The position numbers and the translations under genes are program-made. Shown here piece after piece: positions 1 to 8,059 of a stretch of 64,000 nucleotides of DNA (position 1 is its first letter; each line of letters begins with the position of its first letter). The notes under the pieces were generated by a model, which was not told the DNA's origin, did not search any database, and was given only the letters and a program-made list of their open reading frames with translations. The DNA is from Methanoculleus horonobensis (GTDB lineage: Archaea > Halobacteriota > Methanomicrobia > Methanomicrobiales > Methanoculleaceae), in NCBI RefSeq assembly GCF_001602375.1, contig NZ_BCNY01000011.1, positions 124,001 through 188,000 on the forward strand, written 5' to 3'.

Positions 1-217
1 GCAGAATCCGTATCTTCCAACCGATTCCGCATCGGCATGGACTTTTTTCCGTCGACGTCCGGAGAAATATCATCGCGCCGGTTTCCAGGACTTCACACTG
101 CCCTGACCGCTCCCGCTTGACCCAAGGAGATCGCAACAGGAGATCTTCAGGAAATTTCATCGCCCGGGTGCAGAAAAGCGATGAAACACAGAGCAGAGGA
201 ATCAAAAGAGGAGGTAT
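1..217. other. Non-coding or unassigned left edge
   Basis: I see no convincing gene here. The stretch lies downstream of the stop of the leftward transglutaminase-like gene. A short rightward reading frame opens at 181, but it runs antisense to that gene and has arginine/proline-rich composition, so I treat it as a shadow. Confidence 0.4.
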
Positions 218-1426
218 TTATTGCATCGGCAAGATGCCCTGAGGCCGTAACCAGTCGATATCGACGAGAATGCACATTGAACTGTATTCCTCACGCGAAA
301 CATCCAGGCCCAGTAACGATTGATATAATTCCATTCTTGTGGCATCTTCAGCAAGTTCCGCTCTCCCGACGTCGTACGCCTCCTCGAAGTTGTAATCGCT
401 TATCCATGTTGTTTCAAGCGCGTCAATCCCCGTTCCGGACACATCGGTGTCCCATGCGACATATGCGTGATTTGGGGTGATAATGATATACGGCCGCATA
501 CCTATCGCCTCGATTGCAGAGGCAAAGAGGACTGCACCGTCGATGCAGTTCGCGCTCCCTCTTGCTAGAGATTCATCCGGAGGGCTGACCCGCTGTGAAT
601 CGCCTATCCCGAATGCCACCGGCACACTCACGTAACTAAAATTGTAGTCGTATTTCAATGCGTTATAGATGGCTTTGATCTGAAGAGTCGTATAATTCCT
701 CGTGTCGTTGTAGGTGGCTAGAGAGCCGGGACTTGAATACCCCGAAAAACTCCGCTCAAGTCCATAAAACGCATATCTCTCATCGACATCGCTCGTCGCT
801 CGTTCTTTTGCCGTTGCCAATAACTCCGTTACCCCACTGGACTGAGGGGTGACGAATGCCGCGATGAGCCCATGATAGATGCCGACCGTCCCATTTGAAT
901 CTTCAATAGCCCACACCATCTGGTTCATTGGATAGAACGTGATCAGGTACGTCTGTTCGTCGTGAACAACCCAGTCGTCGCCGTTCCAGTATTCAATTTT
1001 GTAGTAAAAGTTTGCGCTGGTTGTTGTCCGAATCTCCTGAATCTTCTCGACGCTTAATTTCGTGTATTGATTATAGGCTTGCGTACTGTTCGCACCAACC
1101 CGCATGAGATTGATAGTCTCGCTACCGTAATCCGGATATTTCGACGTGAGTCGAACTCGAACGGGCGCTGCTGTCGGATTATATATGGTATAAGTTGCAT
1201 CCGGCTTGTTCAAGAACCGTGTAGTTGCTGCGCTATGCCAGGACAAAGGATAGATCGACTTGTATTCTACATAGCTCTGAATAGGGGATTCCTCGTTTCC
1301 CGGCGGCAGATTCTCCGGCTCTTCAGATGCGGAGGCGGAGACGGGTATGGAGCAGGATAGCAGTGAGATGACTGCTATGAGCCAGCATACCGTAAAATAG
1401 CGAAAAGCAGTTATTATGAGGGACAT
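218..1426 (-). CDS. Secreted transglutaminase-like protein
   Basis: A 402-residue protein with an N-terminal hydrophobic signal segment (about residues 7-33, ending in an Ala/Ser-rich cleavage-like region), so probably exported. The C-terminal third carries a papain-like/transglutaminase triad: C294 in SANCIDGA, H320 in PNHAYVAWD and D326. Substrate and reaction are not evident; family members act as cysteine peptidases or crosslinking enzymes on surface proteins. The middle (about 55-180) looks like a beta-rich domain. The ATG at 1426 is preceded by a purine-rich AGAGG. It is divergent from the beta-propeller/PEGA gene at 1688, and both appear to be surface proteins. The family call is solid; the role is unknown. 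Confidence 0.8.
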   Translation of the reverse strand: MSLIITAFRYFTVCWLIAVISLLSCSIPVSASASEEPENLPPGNEESPIQSYVEYKSIYPLSWHSAATTRFLNKPDATYTIYNPTAAPVRVRLTSKYPDYGSETINLMRVGANSTQAYNQYTKLSVEKIQEIRTTTSANFYYKIEYWNGDDWVVHDEQTYLITFYPMNQMVWAIEDSNGTVGIYHGLIAAFVTPQSSGVTELLATAKERATSDVDERYAFYGLERSFSGYSSPGSLATYNDTRNYTTLQIKAIYNALKYDYNFSYVSVPVAFGIGDSQRVSPPDESLARGSANCIDGAVLFASAIEAIGMRPYIIITPNHAYVAWDTDVSGTGIDALETTWISDYNFEEAYDVGRAELAEDATRMELYQSLLGLDVSREEYSSMCILVDIDWLRPQGILPMQ

Positions 1427-1687
1427 GCAATTGCCTCTGGCCGCAGTGTGGATACAATATCTATTATAAATAATTTGCCAGAAATCCGGGTACTCAATAT
1501 CGATTTGGGATTGATTAGTGATCTATTATTTTCAGGCCGGCCGATCGCCAGTTTATTTGGCATTTCCTCGAAGATACCGGTCGACGGGCAGTACAACTGC
1601 ATAAAATGGCGTTCAGTAATGTCCGTACATCACGTCCCATTCATGTAGGATAGTATTATATTGTGGGGTATATATTGTGGGCCGGTG
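1427..1687. promoter_or_regulatory. Divergent intergenic region
   Basis: This AT-rich gap separates two divergent surface-protein genes. TATA-like stretches lie on both sides (ATTATAAATAAT near 1460-1472 for the leftward gene, TATTATATT near 1652-1660 for the rightward gene). No further gene is evident. Confidence 0.4.
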
Positions 1688-3298
1688 ATGATCGGCGTGA
1701 CCAGAATTTGCCATATTGCCGGACTGCTTCTTCTCATGGCCATGATCTCCGTAATCGTTCAGGGGTCGCCGACCGATGAAACCGGCGATATTTCTCCGAT
1801 TGACAGTCGTGACCCGGCATCGTCGACGGATCCCGGGACCGGAGAAAATTTAGGCGGCCCGCAGATAATGCAGATAACTAACCGCACAGGAGACCAGTAT
1901 TTTCCACGCGTGTCAGATAACTGGATAATATGGATAGAAAATGAAAGTGAAGGCACCATGGGCCTGTACTTATACGATATTGCAAACAGGTCCGAGAGAC
2001 GAATTGTGGACTGTTCCCCTTTTCGTACGATACCGGTGATATCCGGCAACTGGATCGGCTGGGTTGAGTCCCGAAACGACTCTTCCGGTCAGTATCTTCC
2101 ATGTGTCTGCGTGTATAGCATTTCGGACGATGGAATCACTCAGGTTACCAGGTACCCCGCCATGCCGTCGCAGACAAGCATATCACGTTCTTCAATGTTC
2201 GACCTCATATCGACGCTGGATATCTCAGACAATGGGATCGTCTGGCATGATAGAAGAAACGGAAACATGGATATCTACTACGCCAACCTGACATCCGGGG
2301 AGGAACAACAGATCACTTCCTCACCTGCCGATCAGACATCTCCGTCGGCCTCTGGTGATTTGATAGTCTGGGCAGAGAAGATCGAGGGGGAATATAGCAA
2401 TATCCACCTCTACAACCTGACCTCGGGTGATCTGAAGCGAATTACCGATTACCCTGCCGTGCGAACAGATCAGGTTGTCTCAGGAGATCACGTCGTCTGG
2501 GCACAGGTAAGACTTTCGGATTACGATATCTGCTGCTACAATATCTCTTCGGGCAATACAACCTGGATTACATCTGAATCAACAGATCAGCGCTGGCCAA
2601 AGCTCTCCGGCGATCTCATCGTCTGGTCCGATAACCGAAGCGGGAACGGTACCGAAATTTACACATACGATCTCTCGGAACAGACCGAAACACAGGTCAC
2701 AAACAACAGTATCGACAAAGTCCAGGCAGATATCGACGGGAGCAACATTGCCTGGATGGAAAACCGGACCGGTCATTATGCTGTTACCCTGTGCTCACTG
2801 GGGAATAGATCAAACACCAAACCCCGGGCATACGCGGTTCAGGTAAACTCCATTCCCCAGGGGGCCGACATCTATGTGAACGGAGAGGTTCGGGGGCGTA
2901 CGCCGTCGACCCTGCAGTTCGATCAATCCGGAAGTCACCCTATCGAGATCGTAAAGAAAGGATTCAAGCCGTATACTGCGACGCTCAATGTCACCGGTTC
3001 CATGGATTACGTGGCAAATCTCCAGCGTGAGGGGGGCACCGCACCGGGTGCCCCTCTACCGGTACTGATGACCGTAACCGTAGACTCGGTCCCGAGAGGT
3101 GCAAACGTCTCAATAGATGGAGTGCATCTTGGAGAGACATTGCTTACCATGGACGGACTGCCTGTCAGGGACTATACGCTTGAGGTAACACGTGAGGGTT
3201 ATCAGCCAAACAGCACGACCGTGAATTCGTCGGAGCCCGTCAACGTCACCCTGATGCCTCAGGAAACGAACGAGATAGATGGAGACGGACTTATGTGA
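1688..3298 (+). CDS. Secreted beta-propeller protein with two PEGA domains
   Basis: A 536-residue exported protein. A signal-like hydrophobic stretch covers about residues 5-25. It is followed by six or so repeats of TolB/WD40-like propeller blades (patterns such as IVWxDxRxGxxxIYxYxL followed by QIT), then two PEGA modules near the C terminus (about 380-450 and 460-520; SIPQGADIYVNGEVRG and SVPRGANVSIDGVHLG). Such combinations are common surface proteins in Methanomicrobiales, probably involved in envelope architecture or ligand binding. I chose ATG 1688 because GGTG lies just upstream; an in-frame TTG at 1661 gives 9 more residues. The stop overlaps the next start (GTGA, 3295-3298), so the two genes are translationally coupled. 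Confidence 0.8.
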   Translation: MIGVTRICHIAGLLLLMAMISVIVQGSPTDETGDISPIDSRDPASSTDPGTGENLGGPQIMQITNRTGDQYFPRVSDNWIIWIENESEGTMGLYLYDIANRSERRIVDCSPFRTIPVISGNWIGWVESRNDSSGQYLPCVCVYSISDDGITQVTRYPAMPSQTSISRSSMFDLISTLDISDNGIVWHDRRNGNMDIYYANLTSGEEQQITSSPADQTSPSASGDLIVWAEKIEGEYSNIHLYNLTSGDLKRITDYPAVRTDQVVSGDHVVWAQVRLSDYDICCYNISSGNTTWITSESTDQRWPKLSGDLIVWSDNRSGNGTEIYTYDLSEQTETQVTNNSIDKVQADIDGSNIAWMENRTGHYAVTLCSLGNRSNTKPRAYAVQVNSIPQGADIYVNGEVRGRTPSTLQFDQSGSHPIEIVKKGFKPYTATLNVTGSMDYVANLQREGGTAPGAPLPVLMTVTVDSVPRGANVSIDGVHLGETLLTMDGLPVRDYTLEVTREGYQPNSTTVNSSEPVNVTLMPQETNEIDGDGLM

Positions 3299-4431
3299 AG
3301 AGAAGCATGCGCCCGAAAGACAGGGGATCCCATGCCTCTCTTAACCGGCCGCTGGAGCGGATAGCCGTTGCAGTCACCCTCTCTGTCCTCGTTTTTGTAA
3401 TCTATTTCGGATTCAGCACAACTACTCCTTACTATTCCCTCTCGGAACTGCATGGTGTCGTTGCCCTCGCTTCGCAGAGCGGAGCAATAGGATTCCAGCT
3501 CATCGGTCTCCGGTACCTTGTTTCCCGGGGAGACAGAGTATTCAAGGATGAATTTCCATCAATTCCCTGCCATCGGGGAGATGCTTGTCCGCATATGACA
3601 ATGAAACTGACACTGCACAGGAATACACATTTTATCAGGTTTATTGCAGCATTTCTTTCGCCGTTTATCATCATCGAATTCGTCAATTTCCTTATAGGGA
3701 ACAAAAGTTTTCTCTATCTCGTGAGCCCATCGTTGTCGAGCATCTTATTTGATATTTTCAACTACGGGGTAACATTCGTCAATTACTTTTTGCTTGGAAC
3801 GATTTTATGGATCCTTTTTAGTGCCGTATCGATGATCGGAGAGATCGGAAGCGCCGAATATGGATTACACGATGCTGTCGATGTCTACTGTCCGGATCGG
3901 ATCGGAGGCCTTTCCCCGGTTAAGAAGTACCTATTTAGCATCCTCTATCTGTTTCTGGCAAGCGTTGCGCTGCTGATGATGGGCAACATCCCTCTACTCT
4001 TAATGCTGGAGAGCATGATTCGTTTTCTTGGCGCCGGATTGTATCTACCCTTCTTCAACATTATTGCTGGCCTCTGTATACTCATACTTCTGTCATTTTT
4101 AGGGACTATCCTGACGATTACCGGATTGAATCGACTCTGTTCCATCTGCCTGAAAAGTCTTGAAGACAGAATCAAGTACATAAACGCGAGATACGATGAT
4201 ATCCAGAAAAGGCTCCTCTCCATCCCGCTAGATGAGTTATATGGATCGGAAGGAGAGGTCGGCAATCTAAGATCGACCATCGACACCTTCGGCACCGAGA
4301 GGGAGAGACTGCTGCAGTGGCATTCACGTTGTAGCGGGGTCAATGCCGGGACGACGATCCGGCTCTTCGTGGCATATATTCCGCCGCTTGTAGCAACAGC
4401 GTTCCAGTTGTTGCAGTTATTCCCTCGATAG
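3295..4431 (+). CDS. Multi-spanning membrane protein, unknown function
   Basis: A 378-residue protein starting at GTG 3295, overlapping the stop of the propeller/PEGA gene by 4 nt. It has about six hydrophobic segments: near residues 22-42, 50-68, 112-135, 155-178, 210-235 and 245-275. A charged, helical, coiled-coil-like section follows (about 285-345), then a C-terminal hydrophobic tail. I do not recognise a family. The coupling suggests it works with the upstream secreted protein, perhaps as its membrane partner, but that is inference. Confidence 0.7.
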   Translation: MKRSMRPKDRGSHASLNRPLERIAVAVTLSVLVFVIYFGFSTTTPYYSLSELHGVVALASQSGAIGFQLIGLRYLVSRGDRVFKDEFPSIPCHRGDACPHMTMKLTLHRNTHFIRFIAAFLSPFIIIEFVNFLIGNKSFLYLVSPSLSSILFDIFNYGVTFVNYFLLGTILWILFSAVSMIGEIGSAEYGLHDAVDVYCPDRIGGLSPVKKYLFSILYLFLASVALLMMGNIPLLLMLESMIRFLGAGLYLPFFNIIAGLCILILLSFLGTILTITGLNRLCSICLKSLEDRIKYINARYDDIQKRLLSIPLDELYGSEGEVGNLRSTIDTFGTERERLLQWHSRCSGVNAGTTIRLFVAYIPPLVATAFQLLQLFPR

Positions 4432-4459
4432 AACCCGGGCCCGGGGCAAAAAGTGAGGA

Positions 4460-5293
4460 TCAGAAGTATGAACCGCCCTTCTCGAAGGCTTCCCGCCGCT
4501 CGCGTGCCATCTGCGCCAGCCGCTCCTCCACCTCCGGGACGCCGAGGACGTAGCCCTTCCAGAGGTCGGTGTAGGGCTCCTCGGGCACGACGATGATCCC
4601 CTTATGCTCCGCGACCCGGTCGAGGATGAGCGCCGCCGCTTTATCGGCGGGATACGCGTCGTCGGGGATCCGCAGTTCGCCCCGGGCCTGTCCGTCGATA
4701 CCCTTGTTGAAGATCGGGGTGGCGATGTTCGCCGGGCAGATCGTCGAGAAGTAGAGCCCTTTATCCGCATACTCGTACTTCAGGCACTCGGTGAGGCCGG
4801 TGACGCCGTACTTCGTCAGGGAGTAGAGCGCCTGGAACGGAGGCGGAACGATGCCCGCTATCGAGCTGGTGTTCACGACGTGCCCGAATCCCTGTTTGAG
4901 CATGATCGGGACGGCGGCATGGACGCCGTAGACGACGCTCCAGATGTTGGTATCGATGATCGCCTTCCAGTCCTCGAGGGTGGCCATCTCGAACGGGATG
5001 GTTCCCCCGACGCCTGCGTTGTTGAAGAGGAGATCCAGCCTGCCCGCCTCTGCCGCCGTACCTTCGATGCCCTTCTGCACCTCTTCCTGCTTCGTCACGT
5101 CCATGACAAGCGGGCGTGCCCGGCCTCCGTATGCGGCGAGCTGCCCCGCGGCCGCAACGACCTTCTCCCGGCTGCGGCCGGCCATGTAGACGGTTGCCCC
5201 CCGCTTCAGGAGCTCTTCGCTGATCGCGTACCCGATCCCGGAGTTCGCGCCGGTGACGATGCAGATCTTGCCCGTATAGTAATTAGAATCCAT
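4460..5293 (-). CDS. Short-chain dehydrogenase/reductase
   Basis: A 277-residue classical SDR. The NAD(P)-binding glycine motif TGANSGIGYAI is near the N terminus, NNAGVGG is the second cofactor element, and the catalytic Ser (NTSSIAG) and YxxxK (YSLTKYG) follow in the expected order. It should oxidise or reduce a small alcohol/carbonyl in the cytoplasm; the substrate is unknown. ATG 5293 is preferred because GGTGAGG precedes it at good spacing; GTG 5302 is the alternative. It lies only 15 bases after the acetoacetate-decarboxylase-family gene on the same strand, so the two form an operon, probably handling the same keto compound. Confidence 0.88.
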   Translation of the reverse strand: MDSNYYTGKICIVTGANSGIGYAISEELLKRGATVYMAGRSREKVVAAAGQLAAYGGRARPLVMDVTKQEEVQKGIEGTAAEAGRLDLLFNNAGVGGTIPFEMATLEDWKAIIDTNIWSVVYGVHAAVPIMLKQGFGHVVNTSSIAGIVPPPFQALYSLTKYGVTGLTECLKYEYADKGLYFSTICPANIATPIFNKGIDGQARGELRIPDDAYPADKAAALILDRVAEHKGIIVVPEEPYTDLWKGYVLGVPEVEERLAQMARERREAFEKGGSYF

Positions 5294-5308
5294 GATCCTC
5301 ACCTGCCC

Positions 5309-6103
5309 TTACTCGATGACCCTCGCGCCCATCGCACGGAGGATGGCCCTTCCCTCGACCATTACCCCCTGCGTCACCCGCTTTATCGGCAGGGCCGCGA
5401 GGCTGTTGACGATGTAGTACTGGGCCGGACTCTGCATCGGGGTCAGTTCTGTCCATTTCAGGCTGCCCTTTCCGACCTCTGCCGTCTCGACCTCCATGCC
5501 CTGGGGGTAGAGGACGAACTGGGAGAGTTCCGCTCCCGGAGCCCCGACCTTCGGGATGTACCGCCACCCGAGGGTGTTCATGGTGAGGAACTGCGACTTC
5601 AGGGCATCGAGATCCCGCCCGGTGATCGATCCTGTCGCCTCGAAGTTCATGTTGAGGAAGGTGTTCCCCTCGTAGCTGACGGTCGTCGCGTAGTGGGGCC
5701 GGACGATATGCAGGTCTTCGATATCCGCATAGATCTTCGGGATGCCGGTCTGCTCCCGCCCCCCGAGGATGGGTGCGGTCTTGTTCTCCCAGACCACCAG
5801 CGTGTAGGCGCCGTCGAGTTCGTCCTTCTTCCCGTGGAACCGGACCGGCGCCGAGACGTTGATCAGGTTGTACTGGCCGCCGTGCATCCAGTTGATCTCG
5901 GTGAATTTGTTGAACGCGACCTGCACCTCGGGCGCCAGGAGTTCGAATCCCTCGGGGATGTAGTTCTCGAGGAGGTCTCTCTCGGTCTCGAAACTGATGA
6001 CGAGACCGGCTGCCTTCTGCGTGACCAGCGTCTCCGGGTCGAATTTGCCGCCTCCGAAGTGAACCGGCATCAAGTAGGTAAAATCGTCCTGTGGTCGGAA
6101 CAT
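5309..6103 (-). CDS. Acetoacetate decarboxylase family protein
   Basis: A 264-residue protein of the acetoacetate decarboxylase (ADC) superfamily. The signature is [17 protein letters not shown], in which the lysine after GIP aligns with the Schiff-base lysine of true ADC. Members decarboxylate acetoacetate or act as related aldolase/dehydratase enzymes, so the exact substrate is uncertain. ATG 6103 is chosen because GGAG sits 7 bases upstream; a longer frame reaches 6229 but its extra N terminus resembles untranslated leader. It is first gene of a two-gene operon with the SDR downstream. A ketone-forming or keto-acid step is odd for a hydrogenotrophic methanogen. Confidence 0.75.
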   Translation of the reverse strand: MFRPQDDFTYLMPVHFGGGKFDPETLVTQKAAGLVISFETERDLLENYIPEGFELLAPEVQVAFNKFTEINWMHGGQYNLINVSAPVRFHGKKDELDGAYTLVVWENKTAPILGGREQTGIPKIYADIEDLHIVRPHYATTVSYEGNTFLNMNFEATGSITGRDLDALKSQFLTMNTLGWRYIPKVGAPGAELSQFVLYPQGMEVETAEVGKGSLKWTELTPMQSPAQYYIVNSLAALPIKRVTQGVMVEGRAILRAMGARVIE

Positions 6104-6138
6104 AATGTTCTCCAATATGGAGCATATCATCCTATTGA

Positions 6139-6152
6139 GCATATACTTTTTG
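6139..6152 (-). promoter_or_regulatory. TATA-like promoter for ADC/SDR operon
   Basis: On the minus strand this reads AAAAAGTATATG, a BRE-plus-TATA-like element about 40 bases before the ATG at 6103. It is seen by eye only. Confidence 0.45.
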
Positions 6153-6319
6153 AATCGTGCTTCTCCCGCATCCGATTTAGAAAATAAATCATCTAATGGA
6201 GCGATACTTAGAACGACCGGCGATTTCAACGACTCTCATCAGCGCCATAACGATCGCAGATCGGCGGCGAGCTCCGCCTTCAATGCGGCAGGGGCTCAAC
6301 CGGAGCAGGAATAGATACC

Positions 6320-6330
6320 TATATAAATAT
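6320..6330 (+). promoter_or_regulatory. TATA box for membrane-protein pair
   Basis: TATATAAATAT is a near-ideal archaeal TATA box. It predicts a transcript start near 6347 and a leader of about 60 bases before the ATG at 6410. The rest of the gap 6104-6409 shows nothing else. Confidence 0.55.
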
Positions 6331-6409
6331 CCTGGATGCAGATCAGAGCATTTACTCGATCAACGCCATTAATCCATCTGTTGCCGGATAGAACCGCGGA
6401 GATACAATC

Positions 6410-7042
6410 ATGGAACGTACCAGCCAGCCGGGAGAGAAGACCGGGGCCATTACAAGAGCAGAGTCCGACCTCTCCCTCGAGGTCGTCATCCTGCTCGTCT
6501 TCGGGGTCTTCATGTCCCTCTTCGGCCTGCTGCTCTTCAGGATTCAGACGGGAGAACTGCCGTATGCCCCCGACAGCACCTACGGACTCTTTCTCGTGAT
6601 CGTCTCGTTCCAGGTAATCACGATGGGGAAGACCCCGTTCGGCGACCTCCGGCGCTCGTGGGCGGTCATCCTTCTCGGGGTCGGCACGGCGGTCGTCGGG
6701 ATGGCCGCCTGCTTCATCCCCGGGCTGCTGGCCGGGCCGGTTCGCATCCTCGTCGGAATACTGCTCTTTGCCGGGGGGGCCGCACTCCTCGCGCAGTTGT
6801 TCCTCTCCAGAGATAAGGCCCGGCTGTGGCTGAAAGTCCCGGGGATTCTCCGGCACCTGACGATCGCCTGCATCATCGTCTACGTGATCTCGATCGCCCT
6901 CGGCCTCGTCACGCTCCTGCCCGGGATCACGACCGACTCCGTGACCGCGGTTCTCCTCATCGTCTACGGCATCGGCTTCTTCTACCTCGCCGGGTGCATC
7001 CAGAAGGCCAACCGGCTGTATCCGCCGGAGGGATCGGCGTGA
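6410..7042 (+). CDS. Small integral membrane protein (paralogue 1)
   Basis: A 210-residue protein with a short polar N terminus and about six transmembrane helices. It shares a pattern with the next gene: a helix, a short exposed loop with a PxSPDG/YAPDS-like turn, a helix ending in MGKTPFGDLRRSW (MGQYKRSW in the paralogue), then a helix ending in a FIPGL/IVPGI element. I recognise no named family and propose no function. The stop overlaps the GTG start of the paralogue (GTGA, 7039-7042), so they are co-translated and probably form a heteromeric membrane complex. Confidence 0.75.
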   Translation: MERTSQPGEKTGAITRAESDLSLEVVILLVFGVFMSLFGLLLFRIQTGELPYAPDSTYGLFLVIVSFQVITMGKTPFGDLRRSWAVILLGVGTAVVGMAACFIPGLLAGPVRILVGILLFAGGAALLAQLFLSRDKARLWLKVPGILRHLTIACIIVYVISIALGLVTLLPGITTDSVTAVLLIVYGIGFFYLAGCIQKANRLYPPEGSA

Positions 7043-7647
7043 TCTCGAACGATCCCCGGACAACCACCGGCACCGGCCTGTTCCGGGAGGCGTCCCTCCC
7101 CCTCCCGGTCGCGATCGTCATCCCGGTCGGCGCCCTCCTGATCCTCCTCGGGCTGCTTCTCGTCCCGGTGAACCTCGGACTCATCCCGTTCTCCCCGGAC
7201 GGCCAGCTCGGCCTGCTGCTCGTCATCATGGCCATCCAGATGCTGGCATTGGGCGAGACCCCGATGGGCCAGTACAAACGCTCGTGGCTCCTGATCACCA
7301 TCGGGATCGCATTCGCCGCCATGGGGATCTTCTCCTGCATCGTTCCGGGCATCCTGACCGACGTGATCCGGCAGCTCCTTGCGATCCTGAACATCGCCGG
7401 AGGAGTGATACTCCTTGCAAAACGGTTCCTCCCGATGCTGCAGGGTGCCGGCGAACCAGCGGCCCCTCTCCCGCCGATCCTCAAACGGCTCCTGGTCACC
7501 CTGACGGTCTTGAACGTCGTTGCAGTCGCGTTCGGTACCAGCATGCTGCTGCCGGGCCTCGTCCCGGGGATGGTCATTGCGGGCATCGTCGTGATCAACG
7601 GCCTGCTCCTCTTCGTCCTGGCATCGATCCTCCTGAGACTGGGATGA
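7039..7647 (+). CDS. Small integral membrane protein (paralogue 2)
   Basis: A 202-residue protein with about six transmembrane helices, similar over its length to the preceding gene, so the pair arose by tandem duplication. The GTG at 7039 is preceded by GGAGGG at 7027 and overlaps the upstream stop by 4 nt. The longer upstream extension of this frame runs inside the previous gene and is arginine/proline-rich, so it is not real. Function unknown. The stop (7645-7647) overlaps a possible small gene starting at 7644. Confidence 0.75.
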   Translation: MISNDPRTTTGTGLFREASLPLPVAIVIPVGALLILLGLLLVPVNLGLIPFSPDGQLGLLLVIMAIQMLALGETPMGQYKRSWLLITIGIAFAAMGIFSCIVPGILTDVIRQLLAILNIAGGVILLAKRFLPMLQGAGEPAAPLPPILKRLLVTLTVLNVVAVAFGTSMLLPGLVPGMVIAGIVVINGLLLFVLASILLRLG

Positions 7648-7973
7648 AGCGGCCGCGGCCACACTACCCTTTTCCCCCAAAATCGCTCTCAAGACGTCCC
7701 GGTTCCCTCTACGGGACGGCGTTCAGGTACGCCGACAAGACCCTGAACAACGGCGGGTACACCGGCAGCGTCGAACAGGCGGTCTGTGACCCCCGTGCCG
7801 TCGCTCTCTACTTGAAGGCCGCCTCGAACGGTGCGGCTCCCCTGGACTTCACCCTCTACGTGCCCGCGGGGTTCGGGAGTCTCGCGGGCGTGAAGATCCC
7901 CAATGTGGAGGAGACGGACGATCCGGGCAGGATCTTTACCGCCCGCTTCGCCGGGGGCCGGGAAGTCTGGTAA
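7644..7973 (+). CDS. Possible small protein (109 aa)
   Basis: The frame opens at ATG 7644 with a 4-nt overlap to the upstream stop, the coupling pattern used throughout this chromosome. The first 20 residues are Arg/Pro-rich, but the remainder has protein-like composition (for example DFTLYVPAGFGSLAG and a plausible strand/turn pattern). I recognise no family. It could be the third gene of the operon or a decayed fragment. Confidence 0.35.
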   Translation: MKRPRPHYPFPPKSLSRRPGSLYGTAFRYADKTLNNGGYTGSVEQAVCDPRAVALYLKAASNGAAPLDFTLYVPAGFGSLAGVKIPNVEETDDPGRIFTARFAGGREVW

Positions 7974-8059
7974 AAGCGATCCGGAGCGTCCATACCGGCC
8001 GGGGGCGGTGAAGGGGTATCTCCCCCTTTGCCCCGGCGACCCCGCTCCTCGATTATCTT

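Noticed and set aside
4604-6187. Long plus-strand frame of 527 residues
   Set aside because: It lies antisense to the SDR and ADC-family genes, is dominated by Arg, Asp and Gly as expected for a GC-rich shadow, and has no recognisable domain.
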